From: an uncultured Oscillospiraceae bacterium
GTDB lineage: Bacteria > Bacillota > Clostridia > Oscillospirales > Oscillospiraceae
Length of the DNA: 61,771 nt
Assembly: GCA_947625815.1 (NCBI GenBank)
Contig: CANQPU010000012.1
Coordinates: forward strand, 1-61,771
Direction of reading: 5' to 3'
Shown here: positions 16,748 through 24,395 of the stretch, one piece after another
Layout: every line of letters starts with the position of its first letter
Position numbering within the stretch: the stretch's first letter is position 1
Made by a program: the position numbers and the translations under genes
Notes under the pieces: model-generated
Seen by the model: only the letters and a program-made list of their open reading frames with translations
Databases searched by the model: none
Told to the model about the DNA's origin: nothing

Positions 16748-17710
16748 ATGAATGAGATCTTAAAGACCATTTCCAACATCGGTATCGTCCCCGTTGTCGC
16801 CATTGAGGACGCCTCCAAGGCCGTACCTCTGGCCAAGGCCCTGGTGGCCGGCGGACTTCCCACCGCCGAGGTCACCTTCCGCACCGCCGCGGCGGAGGAC
16901 GCCATGCGCGCCATCACCCGGGAGGTCCCCGAGATGCTGGTGGGCGCCGGCACCGTCCTCACCCCCGATCAGCTTGACCGCGCCCTGGACGCCGGCTCGA
17001 AGTTCATCGTCTCCCCCGGCTTCAACCCCGAGATGGTGAAGTACGGCCTTTCCAAGGGCGCCCTGATGCTCCCCGGCACCGCCACCGGCGGCGAGATGGA
17101 GCAGGCCATGGCCTTAGGGCTGGACGTGGTGAAGTTCTTCCCCGCCGAGCAGAACGGCGGCATCGCCAAGATCAAGGCGCTGGCCGGCCCCTATAAGAAG
17201 CTGAAGTGGATGCCCACCGGCGGCGTCAACACCAAGAACCTGATGGATTATCTCTCCTTCGACCAGATCGTGGCCTGCGGCGGCACCTGGATGGTGAAGG
17301 CCGACCTCATCGAGAACGAGAAGTGGGACGAGATCACCGCCATCTGCAAGGAGGCGGTCAAGACCATGCTGGGCCTCCAGCTCATGCACGTGGGCATCAA
17401 CTGCGCCGATCCCGACGAGGCCGCCGCCGTGGCCAAGAGATTCGAGACGCTCTTCGGCTTTGCCTACAAGGCGGGCAACAGCTCCGACTTCGCCGGCACC
17501 GTTGTGGAATGCATGAAGAAGCCCGGCCGCGGCAAAAACGGCCACATCGCCATCGGCGCCAACAGCGTGGACCGCGCCATATATCACCTGGGCCGCCAGG
17601 GCGTGGAGTTTGACGAGAGCTCCATCAAGGTCAACGCCAAGGGCCAGACCACCAATGTGTACCTCAAGGACGAGGTCGGCGGCTTCGCCATCCACGTCAT
17701 GAAGAAATGA
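16748..17710 (+). CDS. KDPG/KHG aldolase fused to a C-terminal VOC-like domain
   Basis: Residues 1-205 are a class I KDPG aldolase that splits 2-keto-3-deoxy-6-phosphogluconate into pyruvate and glyceraldehyde-3-phosphate. It has IVPVVAIED, AEVTFRT, GAGTVLT, the Schiff-base lysine K129 in VVKFFPAE, and WMPTGGVN. From about residue 211 a second domain begins (QLMHVGINCADPDEAAAVA) and runs to the end at 320. Its spacing of beta strands and final GGFAIHVMK resemble a vicinal-oxygen-chelate (glyoxalase-like) fold. Ordinary aldolases end near residue 210, so this is a fusion. GGAGGGAACCAACC precedes the start. The role of the extra domain is unknown; metal or sugar-acid sensing is conceivable. Confidence 0.88.
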   Translation: MNEILKTISNIGIVPVVAIEDASKAVPLAKALVAGGLPTAEVTFRTAAAEDAMRAITREVPEMLVGAGTVLTPDQLDRALDAGSKFIVSPGFNPEMVKYGLSKGALMLPGTATGGEMEQAMALGLDVVKFFPAEQNGGIAKIKALAGPYKKLKWMPTGGVNTKNLMDYLSFDQIVACGGTWMVKADLIENEKWDEITAICKEAVKTMLGLQLMHVGINCADPDEAAAVAKRFETLFGFAYKAGNSSDFAGTVVECMKKPGRGKNGHIAIGANSVDRAIYHLGRQGVEFDESSIKVNAKGQTTNVYLKDEVGGFAIHVMKK

Positions 17711-17716
17711 GCTGGC

Positions 17717-17771
17717 TTTAAAGCCCGTTCCGGGCTTTAAACTCCAATTTATTCGCGTCTGCGGACGCGAA
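17717..17771 (+). other. Two intercistronic hairpins
   Basis: TTTAAAGCCCG/CGGGCTTTAAA (17717-17741) and TTCGCGTC/GACGCGAA (17752-17771) between the aldolase and the first kinase, with no T-run. Likely mRNA processing or stability elements. Confidence 0.6.
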
Positions 17772-17826
17772 GTCTGTGACGCCCAAAAAATGGACGCCCA
17801 AATAATGTAAAGGAGATTTTGTTTTT

Positions 17827-18852
17827 ATGAAAGTCGTAACCTTCGGCGAGCTTATGATCCGCCTCCAGCCCTACAACTATGAGCGCTTTGTTCAGGCCGA
17901 CCACCTGGAGTTCACCTTCGGCGGCGGCGAGGCCAATGTGGCCGTGTCCCTTGCCAATTACGGCGCCGAGGCCGTGTTCGTCACCAAGCTTCCCGCCCAT
18001 GCCATCGGCCAGGCGGCCGTGAACAGCCTCCGCCGTTACGGCGTGGATACCAGCAAGATCGTCCGCGGCGGCGACCGCGTGGGCATCTACTTCAACGAGA
18101 AGGGCGCCTCCCAGCGGCCCAGCGTGTGCATCTACGACCGGGCCCACTCCGCCATTCAGGAGTCCGACCCCTCCGAGTTCAACTGGGAGGAGATCTTCGA
18201 GGGCGCCGACTGGTTCCACTTCACCGGCATCACCCCGGCCCTGGGCCCCAACATGGTGGCCGCCTGCCTGGCCGCCTGCAAGGTCGCCAAGGAGCGGGGC
18301 GTGAAGATCTCCTGCGATCTCAACTACCGCGGCAAGCTGTGGACCCGCGATCAGGCCCGCGCCGCCATGACCGAGCTTTGCAAGTATGTGGACGTGTGCA
18401 TCTCCAACGAGGAGGATGCCAAGGACGTGTTCGGGATCGAGGCCGAGGCCACCGATATCACCGCCGGCACCCTCAACAAGGAGGGCTACAAGTCCGTGGC
18501 CCGTCAGCTGGCCGACAAGTTCGGCTTTGAGAAGGTGGCCATCACCCTCCGGGAGTCCAAGTCCGCCTTCGACAACGACTGGAGCGCCATGCTCTATGAC
18601 GTGAAGAACGACGAGTACTGCTTCTCCAAGCTCTATCACCTCCACATCATCGACCGCATCGGCGGCGGCGACTCCTTCGGCGGCGGGCTGATCTACGCCC
18701 TCCTCACCGGTCACAACACCCAGAGCGCCGTTGAGTTTGCCGTGGCCGCCTCCGCGCTGAAGCACTCCATCGAGGGCGACTACAACTTCGCCACCGTCCC
18801 CGAGGTGGAGAAGCTGGCCGGCGGCGACGCCTCCGGACGCGTGCAGAGGTAA
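17827..18852 (+). CDS. kdgK: 2-keto-3-deoxygluconate kinase, PfkB family
   Basis: A 341-residue PfkB/ribokinase sugar kinase. The N-terminus is VTFGELMIRLQP, with EFTFGGGEANVAVSLANYG (PfkB signature 1 region), and the C-terminal signature is IIDRIGGGDSFGGGLIYALL with the catalytic Asp. The motif order and N-terminus match KDG kinases, and it sits between the KDPG aldolase and uxaC. AAAGGAGATTTTGTTTTT precedes the start. Its product, KDPG, is the substrate of the upstream aldolase. A second PfkB kinase follows, so one of the two may act on another acid such as 5-keto-4-deoxyuronate-derived KDG or a related sugar. Confidence 0.85.
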   Translation: MKVVTFGELMIRLQPYNYERFVQADHLEFTFGGGEANVAVSLANYGAEAVFVTKLPAHAIGQAAVNSLRRYGVDTSKIVRGGDRVGIYFNEKGASQRPSVCIYDRAHSAIQESDPSEFNWEEIFEGADWFHFTGITPALGPNMVAACLAACKVAKERGVKISCDLNYRGKLWTRDQARAAMTELCKYVDVCISNEEDAKDVFGIEAEATDITAGTLNKEGYKSVARQLADKFGFEKVAITLRESKSAFDNDWSAMLYDVKNDEYCFSKLYHLHIIDRIGGGDSFGGGLIYALLTGHNTQSAVEFAVAASALKHSIEGDYNFATVPEVEKLAGGDASGRVQR

Positions 18853-18951
18853 AAAGGGCAAGCCCCTTCCACCCTTGAGAGCAACGCGCGGGAAACATTT
18901 TAAATGAAAACCGATCTGCGGGCCTTGCCCGCGGCAGAATGGAGATAGAAT

Positions 18952-20040
18952 ATGGAGCATTCCAACCCCTTAACGAAGGGCAACAAGGGCGGACAGAAGT
19001 TCATCACCTTCGGCGAGATCATGCTCCGCCTCACTCCCCCCAACTATGAAAAGATCCGCGCCGCCAACGAGTTTGAGGCCAGCTACGGCGGGTCCGAGGC
19101 CAATATCGCCCTGGCCCTGGCCAACCTGGGCATTGACAGCACCTTCTTCTCCGTGGTGCCCAACAACTCCCTGGGGAAGAGCGCCGTCCGTATGCTCCGC
19201 TCCAACGACGTCCACTGCACCCCGGTGATCCTCTCCACTCCGGAGGAGACCCCCACCCACCGCCTGGGTACATACTACCTGGAGACGGGCTACGGGATCC
19301 GCCCCAGCAAGGTCACCTATGACCGGAAGCACTCCGCCATCTCCGAGTTCGATTTCAGCAAGGTCGATGTCAACTACCTGCTGGACGGCTTTGACTGGCT
19401 CCATCTCTCGGGCATCACCCCGGCCCTCTCCGCCTCCTGCGGCGACTTCATCCTGAAGCTCATGGAGGCCGCCAAGGCCAAGGACATGACCGTCAGCTTC
19501 GACGGCAACTTCCGCTCGCTCCTGTGGTCCTGGGAGGAGGCGCGGGACTACTGTACCAGGTGCCTGCCCTATGTGGACGTGCTCTTCGGCGTGGAGCCCT
19601 ACCACCTCTACAAGGATCCTGCCAACCCCAAGAAGGGCGACGTGAAGGACGGGATCTCCCGCCAGCCCAGCTGGGAGGAGCAGGACGAGATCAACCAGGC
19701 CTTTGTGGCGGCGTACCCCAACATCAAGTGCATCGCCCGCCACGTGCGTTACGCCCACTCGGGCTCCGAGAACAGCCTGATGGCCTACATGTGGTATCAG
19801 GGCCACACCTTCGAGTCCAAGCTCTTTACCTTCAACATCCTTGACCGCGTTGGCGGCGGAGACGCCTTCGCCAGCGGGCTTATCTATGCCATGATGAACA
19901 ACTATAAGCCCATGGACATGATCAACTTCGCCGTGGCCAGCTCCGTCATCAAGCACACCATCCACGGCGACGGCAACATCACCGACGACGTGGAGTCCAT
20001 CCGCAACCTGATGAACATGAACTACGACATCAAGAGATAA
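18952..20040 (+). CDS. Second PfkB-family sugar kinase (KDG kinase paralogue)
   Basis: A 362-residue PfkB kinase with FITFGEIMLRLTPP, EASYGGSEANIALALANLG and the C-terminal catalytic motif ILDRVGGGDAFASGLIYA. It differs from its neighbour by an about 30-residue insertion after the VEPYHLY segment (DPANPKKGDVKDGISRQPSW), so it is an older paralogue and not a recent duplicate. The start at 18952 follows ATGGAGATAGAAT. A 10-bp hairpin with a T-run follows its stop, before uxaC. Position implies a hexuronate-pathway kinase; exact substrate uncertain. Confidence 0.78.
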   Translation: MEHSNPLTKGNKGGQKFITFGEIMLRLTPPNYEKIRAANEFEASYGGSEANIALALANLGIDSTFFSVVPNNSLGKSAVRMLRSNDVHCTPVILSTPEETPTHRLGTYYLETGYGIRPSKVTYDRKHSAISEFDFSKVDVNYLLDGFDWLHLSGITPALSASCGDFILKLMEAAKAKDMTVSFDGNFRSLLWSWEEARDYCTRCLPYVDVLFGVEPYHLYKDPANPKKGDVKDGISRQPSWEEQDEINQAFVAAYPNIKCIARHVRYAHSGSENSLMAYMWYQGHTFESKLFTFNILDRVGGGDAFASGLIYAMMNNYKPMDMINFAVASSVIKHTIHGDGNITDDVESIRNLMNMNYDIKR

Positions 20041-20047
20041 CTGACGC

Positions 20048-20070
20048 AAAAGGCCGCTTTGCGGCCTTTT
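20048..20070 (+). terminator. Hairpin between kinase 2 and uxaC
   Basis: AAAAGGCCGC, loop ttt, GCGGCCTTTT. Because the T-run is inside the stem it may be a leaky terminator that lowers uxaC expression relative to upstream genes. Confidence 0.65.
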
Positions 20071-20099
20071 GCCGACCATAATGAATGGAGTTGATTATT

Positions 20100-21533
20100 A
20101 TGAAAGCATTTATGGATAAGGACTTCCTCCTGGAGACCGAGACCGCCAAGCACCTCTTCCACGACTACGCCGAGCATCAGCCTCTCGTGGACTACCACTG
20201 CCATATCTCCCCCAAGGAGATCTACGAGAATCGGCGCTTTAACGACATCGTGGAGGTGTGGCTGGGCGGCGAGAACCCGGACGGCACCTATTTCGGCGAC
20301 CACTACAAGTGGCGCGTCATGCGCTCCAACGGCGTGCCCGAGGAGTACGTCACCGGCCACAAGCCCGGCTATGAGCGCTTCCTCAAATTCGTGGAGTCCC
20401 TGGAAATGGCCATCGGCAACCCCATGTACCACTGGTGCAACTTAGAGCTCCGGCAGTTTTTCGGCTACGACAAGCCCCTGACGGTGGAAAATGCCAAGGA
20501 GTGCTGGGACTTCGTCAACGACAAGCTCCAGCATGACCCCTCCCTCACCGTCCGCGGCATCATCGAAAAGGCCAACGTGGCCTTCATCGGCACCACCGAC
20601 GACCCCATCGATTCCCTGGAGTGGCATCAGAAGATCGCCGCCGACCCCACCATCAAGGTGAAGGTGGCCCCCTCCTACCGCCCCGACAAGGCCATCAACA
20701 TCACAAAGCCCGGCTTTGCCGAGTATATCGGCAAGCTCGCCAAGTCCGTGGGCAAGGAGTCCCTGGACACCGTGGAGGACGTCTGCGCCGCCCTCACCGA
20801 GAGGCTTGAGTTCTTCGCCTCCCTGGGATGCCGCGCCAGCGACCACGGCCTTGACTACATCCCCTACCGCCCCGGCTGTCCCAAGTGCGTCAACGCCGCC
20901 TTTAAAAAGGTCATGGCCGGCGAGGAGATCAGCGAGGAGGAGGCCGAGAAGTACCAGACCGCCATCCTCATGCACTTAGGGCGCGAGTATCACCGCTTGG
21001 GCATCTGCATGCAGCTCCATTATAGCTGCAAGCGCAACGCCAACACCCGGCTCTATAAGAAGCTGGGCCCCGATACCGGCGTGGACATGATCGCCCAGAA
21101 CACCTGCGGCGGCGCCATCGCGGACCTGCTGGCGGCCCTGGACGAGACGAACGAGTGCCCCAAGACCATCCTATATAGCCTGAACCCCGCGGACAACGAG
21201 CAGATCGGCACCATCCTGGGCTGCTTCCAGTCCGACGAGGTCCCCGGCAAGATCCAGCACGGCTCCGCCTGGTGGTTCAACGACACCAAGTCCGGCATGG
21301 AGGACCAGATGCGCTCCCTGGCCAACCTGGGCCTCCTGGGCAACTTCGTGGGGATGCTGACGGACTCGCGCAGCTTCCTCTCCTACGCCCGTCACGACTA
21401 CTTCCGCCGCATCATGTGCAACCTCATCGGCCAGTGGGTGGAGAACGGCGAGTATCCCAACATCGACTCCTCCCTCAAGAAGATCGTGGAGGGTATCTGC
21501 TACAAAAACGCCGTCCGATATTTCGGCCTGTAA
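20100..21533 (+). CDS. uxaC: Glucuronate/galacturonate isomerase
   Basis: A 477-residue UxaC of the amidohydrolase-like fold. It interconverts D-galacturonate and D-tagaturonate (and D-glucuronate and D-fructuronate), the first step of the pathway encoded here. Landmarks are PLVDYHCHISPKEIYENRRF (metal-binding His pair), GTTDDPIDSLEWH, HYSCKRNANTRLY, and the final region SRSFLSYARHDYFRRIMCN. The ATG at 20100 has GGAG ten bases upstream. It is the last gene of the cluster and is followed by a strong terminator. With uxaB, uxaA, kdgK and the aldolase, all steps from galacturonate to pyruvate are present. Confidence 0.93.
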   Translation: MKAFMDKDFLLETETAKHLFHDYAEHQPLVDYHCHISPKEIYENRRFNDIVEVWLGGENPDGTYFGDHYKWRVMRSNGVPEEYVTGHKPGYERFLKFVESLEMAIGNPMYHWCNLELRQFFGYDKPLTVENAKECWDFVNDKLQHDPSLTVRGIIEKANVAFIGTTDDPIDSLEWHQKIAADPTIKVKVAPSYRPDKAINITKPGFAEYIGKLAKSVGKESLDTVEDVCAALTERLEFFASLGCRASDHGLDYIPYRPGCPKCVNAAFKKVMAGEEISEEEAEKYQTAILMHLGREYHRLGICMQLHYSCKRNANTRLYKKLGPDTGVDMIAQNTCGGAIADLLAALDETNECPKTILYSLNPADNEQIGTILGCFQSDEVPGKIQHGSAWWFNDTKSGMEDQMRSLANLGLLGNFVGMLTDSRSFLSYARHDYFRRIMCNLIGQWVENGEYPNIDSSLKKIVEGICYKNAVRYFGL

Positions 21534-21549
21534 GCCAGAAAACCAGTCA

Positions 21550-21578
21550 CCGCCCCGGCGAAGGCCGGGGCGGTTTTT
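21550..21578 (+). terminator. Intrinsic terminator of the hexuronate cluster
   Basis: CCGCCCCGGC, loop gaag, GCCGGGGCGG, then TTTTT. Confidence 0.93.
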
Positions 21579-21603
21579 CGCCCTTGCGCCGCCCGCCCGG
21601 CTG

Positions 21604-21612
21604 TGCTACAAT
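21604..21612 (+). promoter_or_regulatory. Extended -10 promoter
   Basis: TGCTACAAT (21604-21612), 20 bp before the start of the guanylate-kinase-like gene; the -35 (TTGCGC at 21584-21589) is weak. Confidence 0.5.
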
Positions 21613-21632
21613 AGAACCGGTGAGGTGATCGT

Positions 21633-22217
21633 ATGAGCAGGATCTTCTGCCTTGTGGGCAAGAGCGGATCCGGAAAGGATACGCTGTATAAGGCGATCCT
21701 GGAGCGCTGGGGCCGCCGGCTGACGCCCGTCATCCCCTGCACCACCCGGCCCATGCGGGCGGGGGAGCGCAACGGGGAGGACTACTTCTTCATGACGCAG
21801 GCCGAGCTTGCCGCTCTGGAGGAGCGGGGGCAGGTCATCGAAAAACGGGTCTATCAGACGGTCCAGGGGCCGTGGACGTACTTTACCCGGCGCTTTGCCC
21901 TGATGGAGGGGCGCGACTATATCGCCATCACCACCCTGGAGGGGGCCCGGTCTTTCATCGGCGCCTTCGGGGAGGACGCCGTGTGTACCGTGTATCTGAC
22001 GCTTCCGGACGGGGAGCGCCTGCGCCGGTGCCTCGCGCGGGAGGAGGCCCAGAAAAGCCCCGATTATGCCGAGCTGTGCCGGCGGTTCCTGGCTGACGAG
22101 AAGGATTTTGCCCCGGAGAAGCTGGCCTCCGTCCCGAACCTCCGGCAGATCTCCAACGCCGGCGCCCTGGAGGACGCCCTCAGGGCCTGGGACGCTATCT
22201 ACACCGAAACAAAATAA
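21633..22217 (+). CDS. Guanylate kinase-like nucleotide kinase
   Basis: A 194-residue P-loop protein. It has IFCLVGKSGSGKDTLY (Walker A), then PVIPCTTRPMRAGERNGEDYFFM, which is the GMP-binding segment of guanylate kinases (TTRxxRxGExxGxDYxF). Next come an alpha-helical lid and RFLADEKDFAP near the C-terminus. The P-loop differs from the usual SGPSGVGKGT and there is a KDT instead of KGT/S, so it is a divergent member. It may be the GMP kinase or a paralogue. It starts after GGTGAGGTGATCGT, stands alone, and is followed by hairpins. Confidence 0.72.
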   Translation: MSRIFCLVGKSGSGKDTLYKAILERWGRRLTPVIPCTTRPMRAGERNGEDYFFMTQAELAALEERGQVIEKRVYQTVQGPWTYFTRRFALMEGRDYIAITTLEGARSFIGAFGEDAVCTVYLTLPDGERLRRCLAREEAQKSPDYAELCRRFLADEKDFAPEKLASVPNLRQISNAGALEDALRAWDAIYTETK

Positions 22218-22248
22218 AAAAATCAGGGCCGCCGAAAAGGCGGCCCTG
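22217..22248 (-). terminator. Intrinsic terminator reading leftwards
   Basis: CAGGGCCGCC/GGCGGCCCTG (22224-22248). On the minus strand it is followed by ATTTTTTT. It probably ends any leftward transcript from the coat-protein side after the hairpin repeat at 22273-22445, and separates it from the convergent kinase gene. Confidence 0.65.
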
Positions 22249-22272
22249 CCAGCTTGTCAAAAAAAGATTTTA

Positions 22273-22445
22273 TATTTTTTGCAAGGACATGTGCCTTGCA
22301 AAAAATCCCTTTTGTTTTGCAAGTGTGCCCCTTTGGGGCGCGCGCGGCAAAACAGCAGGGGAAATGGGCCGAAATTACCAATTTTGACCCGTTTCCCCGC
22401 ACGTTCCCCTTTGTCGGAAAAAGGCCATTTGGCCTTTTTCGACAG
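22273..22445 (-). repeat. Four-hairpin dispersed element, copy A (minus orientation)
   Basis: Read on the minus strand: H0 GTCG..AAAAGGCC/GGCCTTTTT..CGAC (22413-22443); linker GGGGAACGTGCGG; H1 GGGGAAA..GGG/CCC..TTTCCCC (22358-22398); H2 TGTTTTGC/GCAAAACA (22313-22354) with inner GCCCC/GGGGC; linker AAAACAAAAGGGA; H3 TTTTTTGCAAGG/CCTTGCAAAAAA (22275-22305). It is homologous in layout and linkers to 38817-39020 and 42716-42889. It lies downstream of the CotF-like gene in the same orientation. Confidence 0.85.
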
Positions 22446-22449
22446 CCGC

Positions 22450-22488
22450 AAAAAATCAGGGCCGCCGAGAAGGCGGCCCTGATTTTTT
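22450..22488. terminator. Bidirectional intrinsic terminator
   Basis: A 17-bp stem: AAAAAATCAGGGCCGCC (22450-22466), loop gagaa, complement 22472-22488. It lies 9 bp after the CotF-like gene stop. Confidence 0.9.
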
Positions 22489-22497
22489 GCGCGCGGG

Positions 22498-22746
22498 TCA
22501 GTTGGCGCTGGTGTACTTCTGCTTGACCTGGTCGATCTTGCTCTGAGGCACGTTTTGGGTGGTGTACCAGCCCTTCTGGGTCATCTGCTGGTAGATGCTG
22601 TCCTGCATACAGAGGGCGTCGTTCAGGGAGTCCTTAAAGGCGCAGTTGACCTTGGGGGTGGAGGACTCGATGGCGCCGTGCATATAGAGGTCGCACACGC
22701 CCTTTGTGGTCAGGAGAATGTTCTCCATGATGGTTTTGTCGTCCAT
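22498..22746 (-). CDS. CotF-like spore coat protein
   Basis: An 82-residue helical protein beginning MDDKTIMENILLTTKGVCDLY, which matches the N-terminal ferritin-like helix of the CotF spore-coat family (DKxIxxxxLxxxKxxxxxY). Its second helix is DALCMQDSIYQQMTQKGWY, with the family's closing Gly-Trp-Tyr. It is a short version. AAGGAGGAGAAAAA precedes the start. The gene directly follows a 57-residue helical protein (12 bp apart), a pair I take as one sporulation operon. It would be deposited in the spore coat from the mother cell. No clear sporulation-sigma promoter could be assigned. Confidence 0.78.
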   Translation of the reverse strand: MDDKTIMENILLTTKGVCDLYMHGAIESSTPKVNCAFKDSLNDALCMQDSIYQQMTQKGWYTTQNVPQSKIDQVKQKYTSAN

Positions 22747-22758
22747 TTTTTCTCCTCC

Positions 22759-22932
22759 TTACACGAGCGCGTAGAACCGGCCGAAGATCTGGCGGTTCTT
22801 GTCCACCATCTGCTGGGCCTGGGCCTTGAGCTGCGGGTCCTGCAGGGTATTTACGGCGTCCTGGCACTGCTTGGAGAGAAATTCGGCATGTCCCAGGGCG
22901 TCCTCGATATAGAGCAATTCCTTGTCGCTCAT
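22759..22932 (-). CDS. Small helical protein in CotF operon, 57 residues
   Basis: The ATG at 22930-22932 follows GAGGTGATCAAG. The peptide MSDKELLYIEDALGHAEFLS... is predicted as two amphipathic helices (KQCQDAVNTL, QLKAQAQQMVDKNRQIF) and resembles the helical half of CotF-type proteins. It is probably a coat-associated partner of the next gene, which begins 12 bp after its stop. Short, but supported by ribosome-binding site and operon position. Confidence 0.7.
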   Translation of the reverse strand: MSDKELLYIEDALGHAEFLSKQCQDAVNTLQDPQLKAQAQQMVDKNRQIFGRFYALV

Positions 22933-23043
22933 CTTGATCACCTCACTGTCAGTATGACCGCCGGACTGCCTTTTTATGCGCGGACAAACGGGGCATATTG
23001 ACATTCTTACCGGAATATAATGGCGGTAAAGAGGTGACGGACA

Positions 23044-23517
23044 ATGAAGATCAAACCAAAAAAGCTGGCGGTCTGCCTGCTCATTCCCCTGGCGGTGGGC
23101 GGACTGGCGGCGGCGCTGACCATGTCGGGCATGAGGGACTTTGCCAGTCTCAACAAGCCCGCCCTGACCCCGCCCGCCTGGGTGTTCCCGGTGGTGTGGA
23201 CGGCGCTCTATCTCCTGATGGGACTGGCGTCCTATCTCGTCTCCGAGAGCCGCCGGCCCAGGGAGGACATGGCCGCGGCCCTGACGGTCTACGCCTGTCA
23301 GCTGGCCCTGAATTTTTTCTGGCCGATCCTGTTTTTCCACTTCAAGCTCTATTTATTCGCCTTCTTCTGGCTGGTCGCCCTGTGGCTGGCGGTCCTGGGC
23401 ACCTTCGCCATCTTCCGGAAAATAGACAAAAGAGCGGGGAACCTGATCCTCCCCTATCTGCTCTGGGTCACCTTCGCCGGGTATCTGAACCTGGGCGTCT
23501 ATCTTCTGAATAAATAG
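23044..23517 (+). CDS. tspO: TspO/MBR family membrane protein
   Basis: A 157-residue protein with five hydrophobic segments (about residues 8-28, 45-65, 75-100, 105-125, 132-155) and the TspO signature: KPALTPPAWVFPVVWTALY, SYLV, LNFFWPILFF, and the final LPYLLWVTFAGYLN. TspO proteins bind porphyrins and related ligands in the cytoplasmic membrane; the bacterial role is often stress or tetrapyrrole handling. AAAGAGGTGACGGACA precedes the start. A TATAAT at 23016-23021 lies upstream, but the TTGACA at 22998-23003 is only 12 bp away, so the promoter is unclear. Convergent with mutT. Confidence 0.92.
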   Translation: MKIKPKKLAVCLLIPLAVGGLAAALTMSGMRDFASLNKPALTPPAWVFPVVWTALYLLMGLASYLVSESRRPREDMAAALTVYACQLALNFFWPILFFHFKLYLFAFFWLVALWLAVLGTFAIFRKIDKRAGNLILPYLLWVTFAGYLNLGVYLLNK

Positions 23518-23607
23518 GCGCCCGCACCGCCGGCACACGCGCCGCCGCTCTATGCCCCGGCGCCGCCCCTGCCTTACAGGCCCGGGCTCCCCCCGGGCCC
23601 GCGCCTG

Positions 23608-23997
23608 TCACCGGGCCTCCTCCATCAGCTTTTTCAGGATCGCCCTGTCCGCCGGGGCAAATTCGTAGTCCGGGATCTGGGCGGGGGTGATCCAGCGCAT
23701 GTCGGTGTGTTCCAAAAGCCTCGGCTCGCCCTTGATGAGCGTGGCGTTGAAGAGCGTCAGGTCCACGGTCATGTCCGGGTACGAATGGGTCAGCTCCATA
23801 TAGACGGAATCGGCCCGCACCGTCACGTCCAGCTCCTCCCGGCACTCCCGGGCGAGGGCTTCCTCCTTCGTCTCCCCCGGCTCCACCTTGCCGCCCACGA
23901 ATTCGTAAAGCCCGCCTCTCATTTTGTGGGGCGGGCGGCGGCATATGAGGAACCTGCCGTCCCTCCAGATCAGCGCGGCGACAACAGACACGGCCAT
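23608..23997 (-). CDS. mutT: NUDIX hydrolase, MutT/8-oxo-dGTP diphosphatase-like
   Basis: A 129-residue protein starting MAVSVVAALIW. The NUDIX box is complete: GGKVEPGETKEEALARECREELDV at about residues 35-58. The short N-terminal strand (RFLICRRPPHKMRGGLYEF) and overall size match MutT-type sanitising pyrophosphatases, which remove 8-oxo-dGTP. The start follows GGAGGGATCGCT; a 12-residue longer frame has no ribosome-binding site. It has a nearly perfect promoter at 24024-24052. Confidence 0.88.
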   Translation of the reverse strand: MAVSVVAALIWRDGRFLICRRPPHKMRGGLYEFVGGKVEPGETKEEALARECREELDVTVRADSVYMELTHSYPDMTVDLTLFNATLIKGEPRLLEHTDMRWITPAQIPDYEFAPADRAILKKLMEEAR

Positions 23998-24023
23998 AGC
24001 GATCCCTCCAGGCTTTTTTCGCA

Positions 24024-24052
24024 AGTATAGCACGCCTTTCCCCGTTTGTCAA
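24024..24052 (-). promoter_or_regulatory. SigA-type promoter for mutT
   Basis: Minus strand: -35 TTGACA (24047-24052), 17-bp spacer, -10 TATACT (24024-24029). The -35 overlaps the T-run of the upstream terminator. Confidence 0.85.
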
Positions 24053-24084
24053 AAAGCATCCACCGGCTTTGCCGGTGGATGCTT
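24051..24084 (-). terminator. Intrinsic terminator of the feo operon
   Basis: A 14-bp stem AAGCATCCACCGGC/GCCGGTGGATGCTT (24054-24084) followed on the minus strand by TTTTTG. 24085-24203 holds no gene, only purine-rich sequence. Confidence 0.88.
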
Positions 24085-24203
24085 GAGACTGTCGAAAAGG
24101 CCAAAAAGGGCAAAAAAGGAGGGGAGTGGCGAGGGGGAGCGGCGGGGGAGCGGGGAGAGAGGAGAGGCAGGGGGAGGGGCGGAGGAGCGGCGCGGAGGGG
24201 GAC

Positions 24204-24395
24204 TCAGCGGTCCCCGGGGGAGGGGGGCTCCCGGCGGCATGTGCCCGCGTGGGGGCAGCCGCCGCAGCCGCAGGAGCAGCCGCCCCGGCCCCGCCTTTTG
24301 TCGCGGATCAGCTTCGCCACCGCCAGGGCCAGAACGGCGAAGACGATGAGGGCGACGAGTATCGTGGCGAGATTTTCGGAGAGCCATTGGATCAT
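24204..24395 (-). CDS. FeoB-associated Cys-rich membrane protein
   Basis: A 63-residue protein: one transmembrane helix (about residues 8-29, TILVALIVFAVLALAVAKLI), a basic stop-transfer stretch (RDKRRGRGG), then a Cys cluster CSCGCGGCPHAGTC. This is the layout of the small Cys-rich protein often found after feoB. The start codon overlaps the feoB stop (ATGA). It probably sits in the membrane beside FeoB and may handle iron at the cytoplasmic face. Confidence 0.85.
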   Translation of the reverse strand: MIQWLSENLATILVALIVFAVLALAVAKLIRDKRRGRGGCSCGCGGCPHAGTCRREPPSPGDR

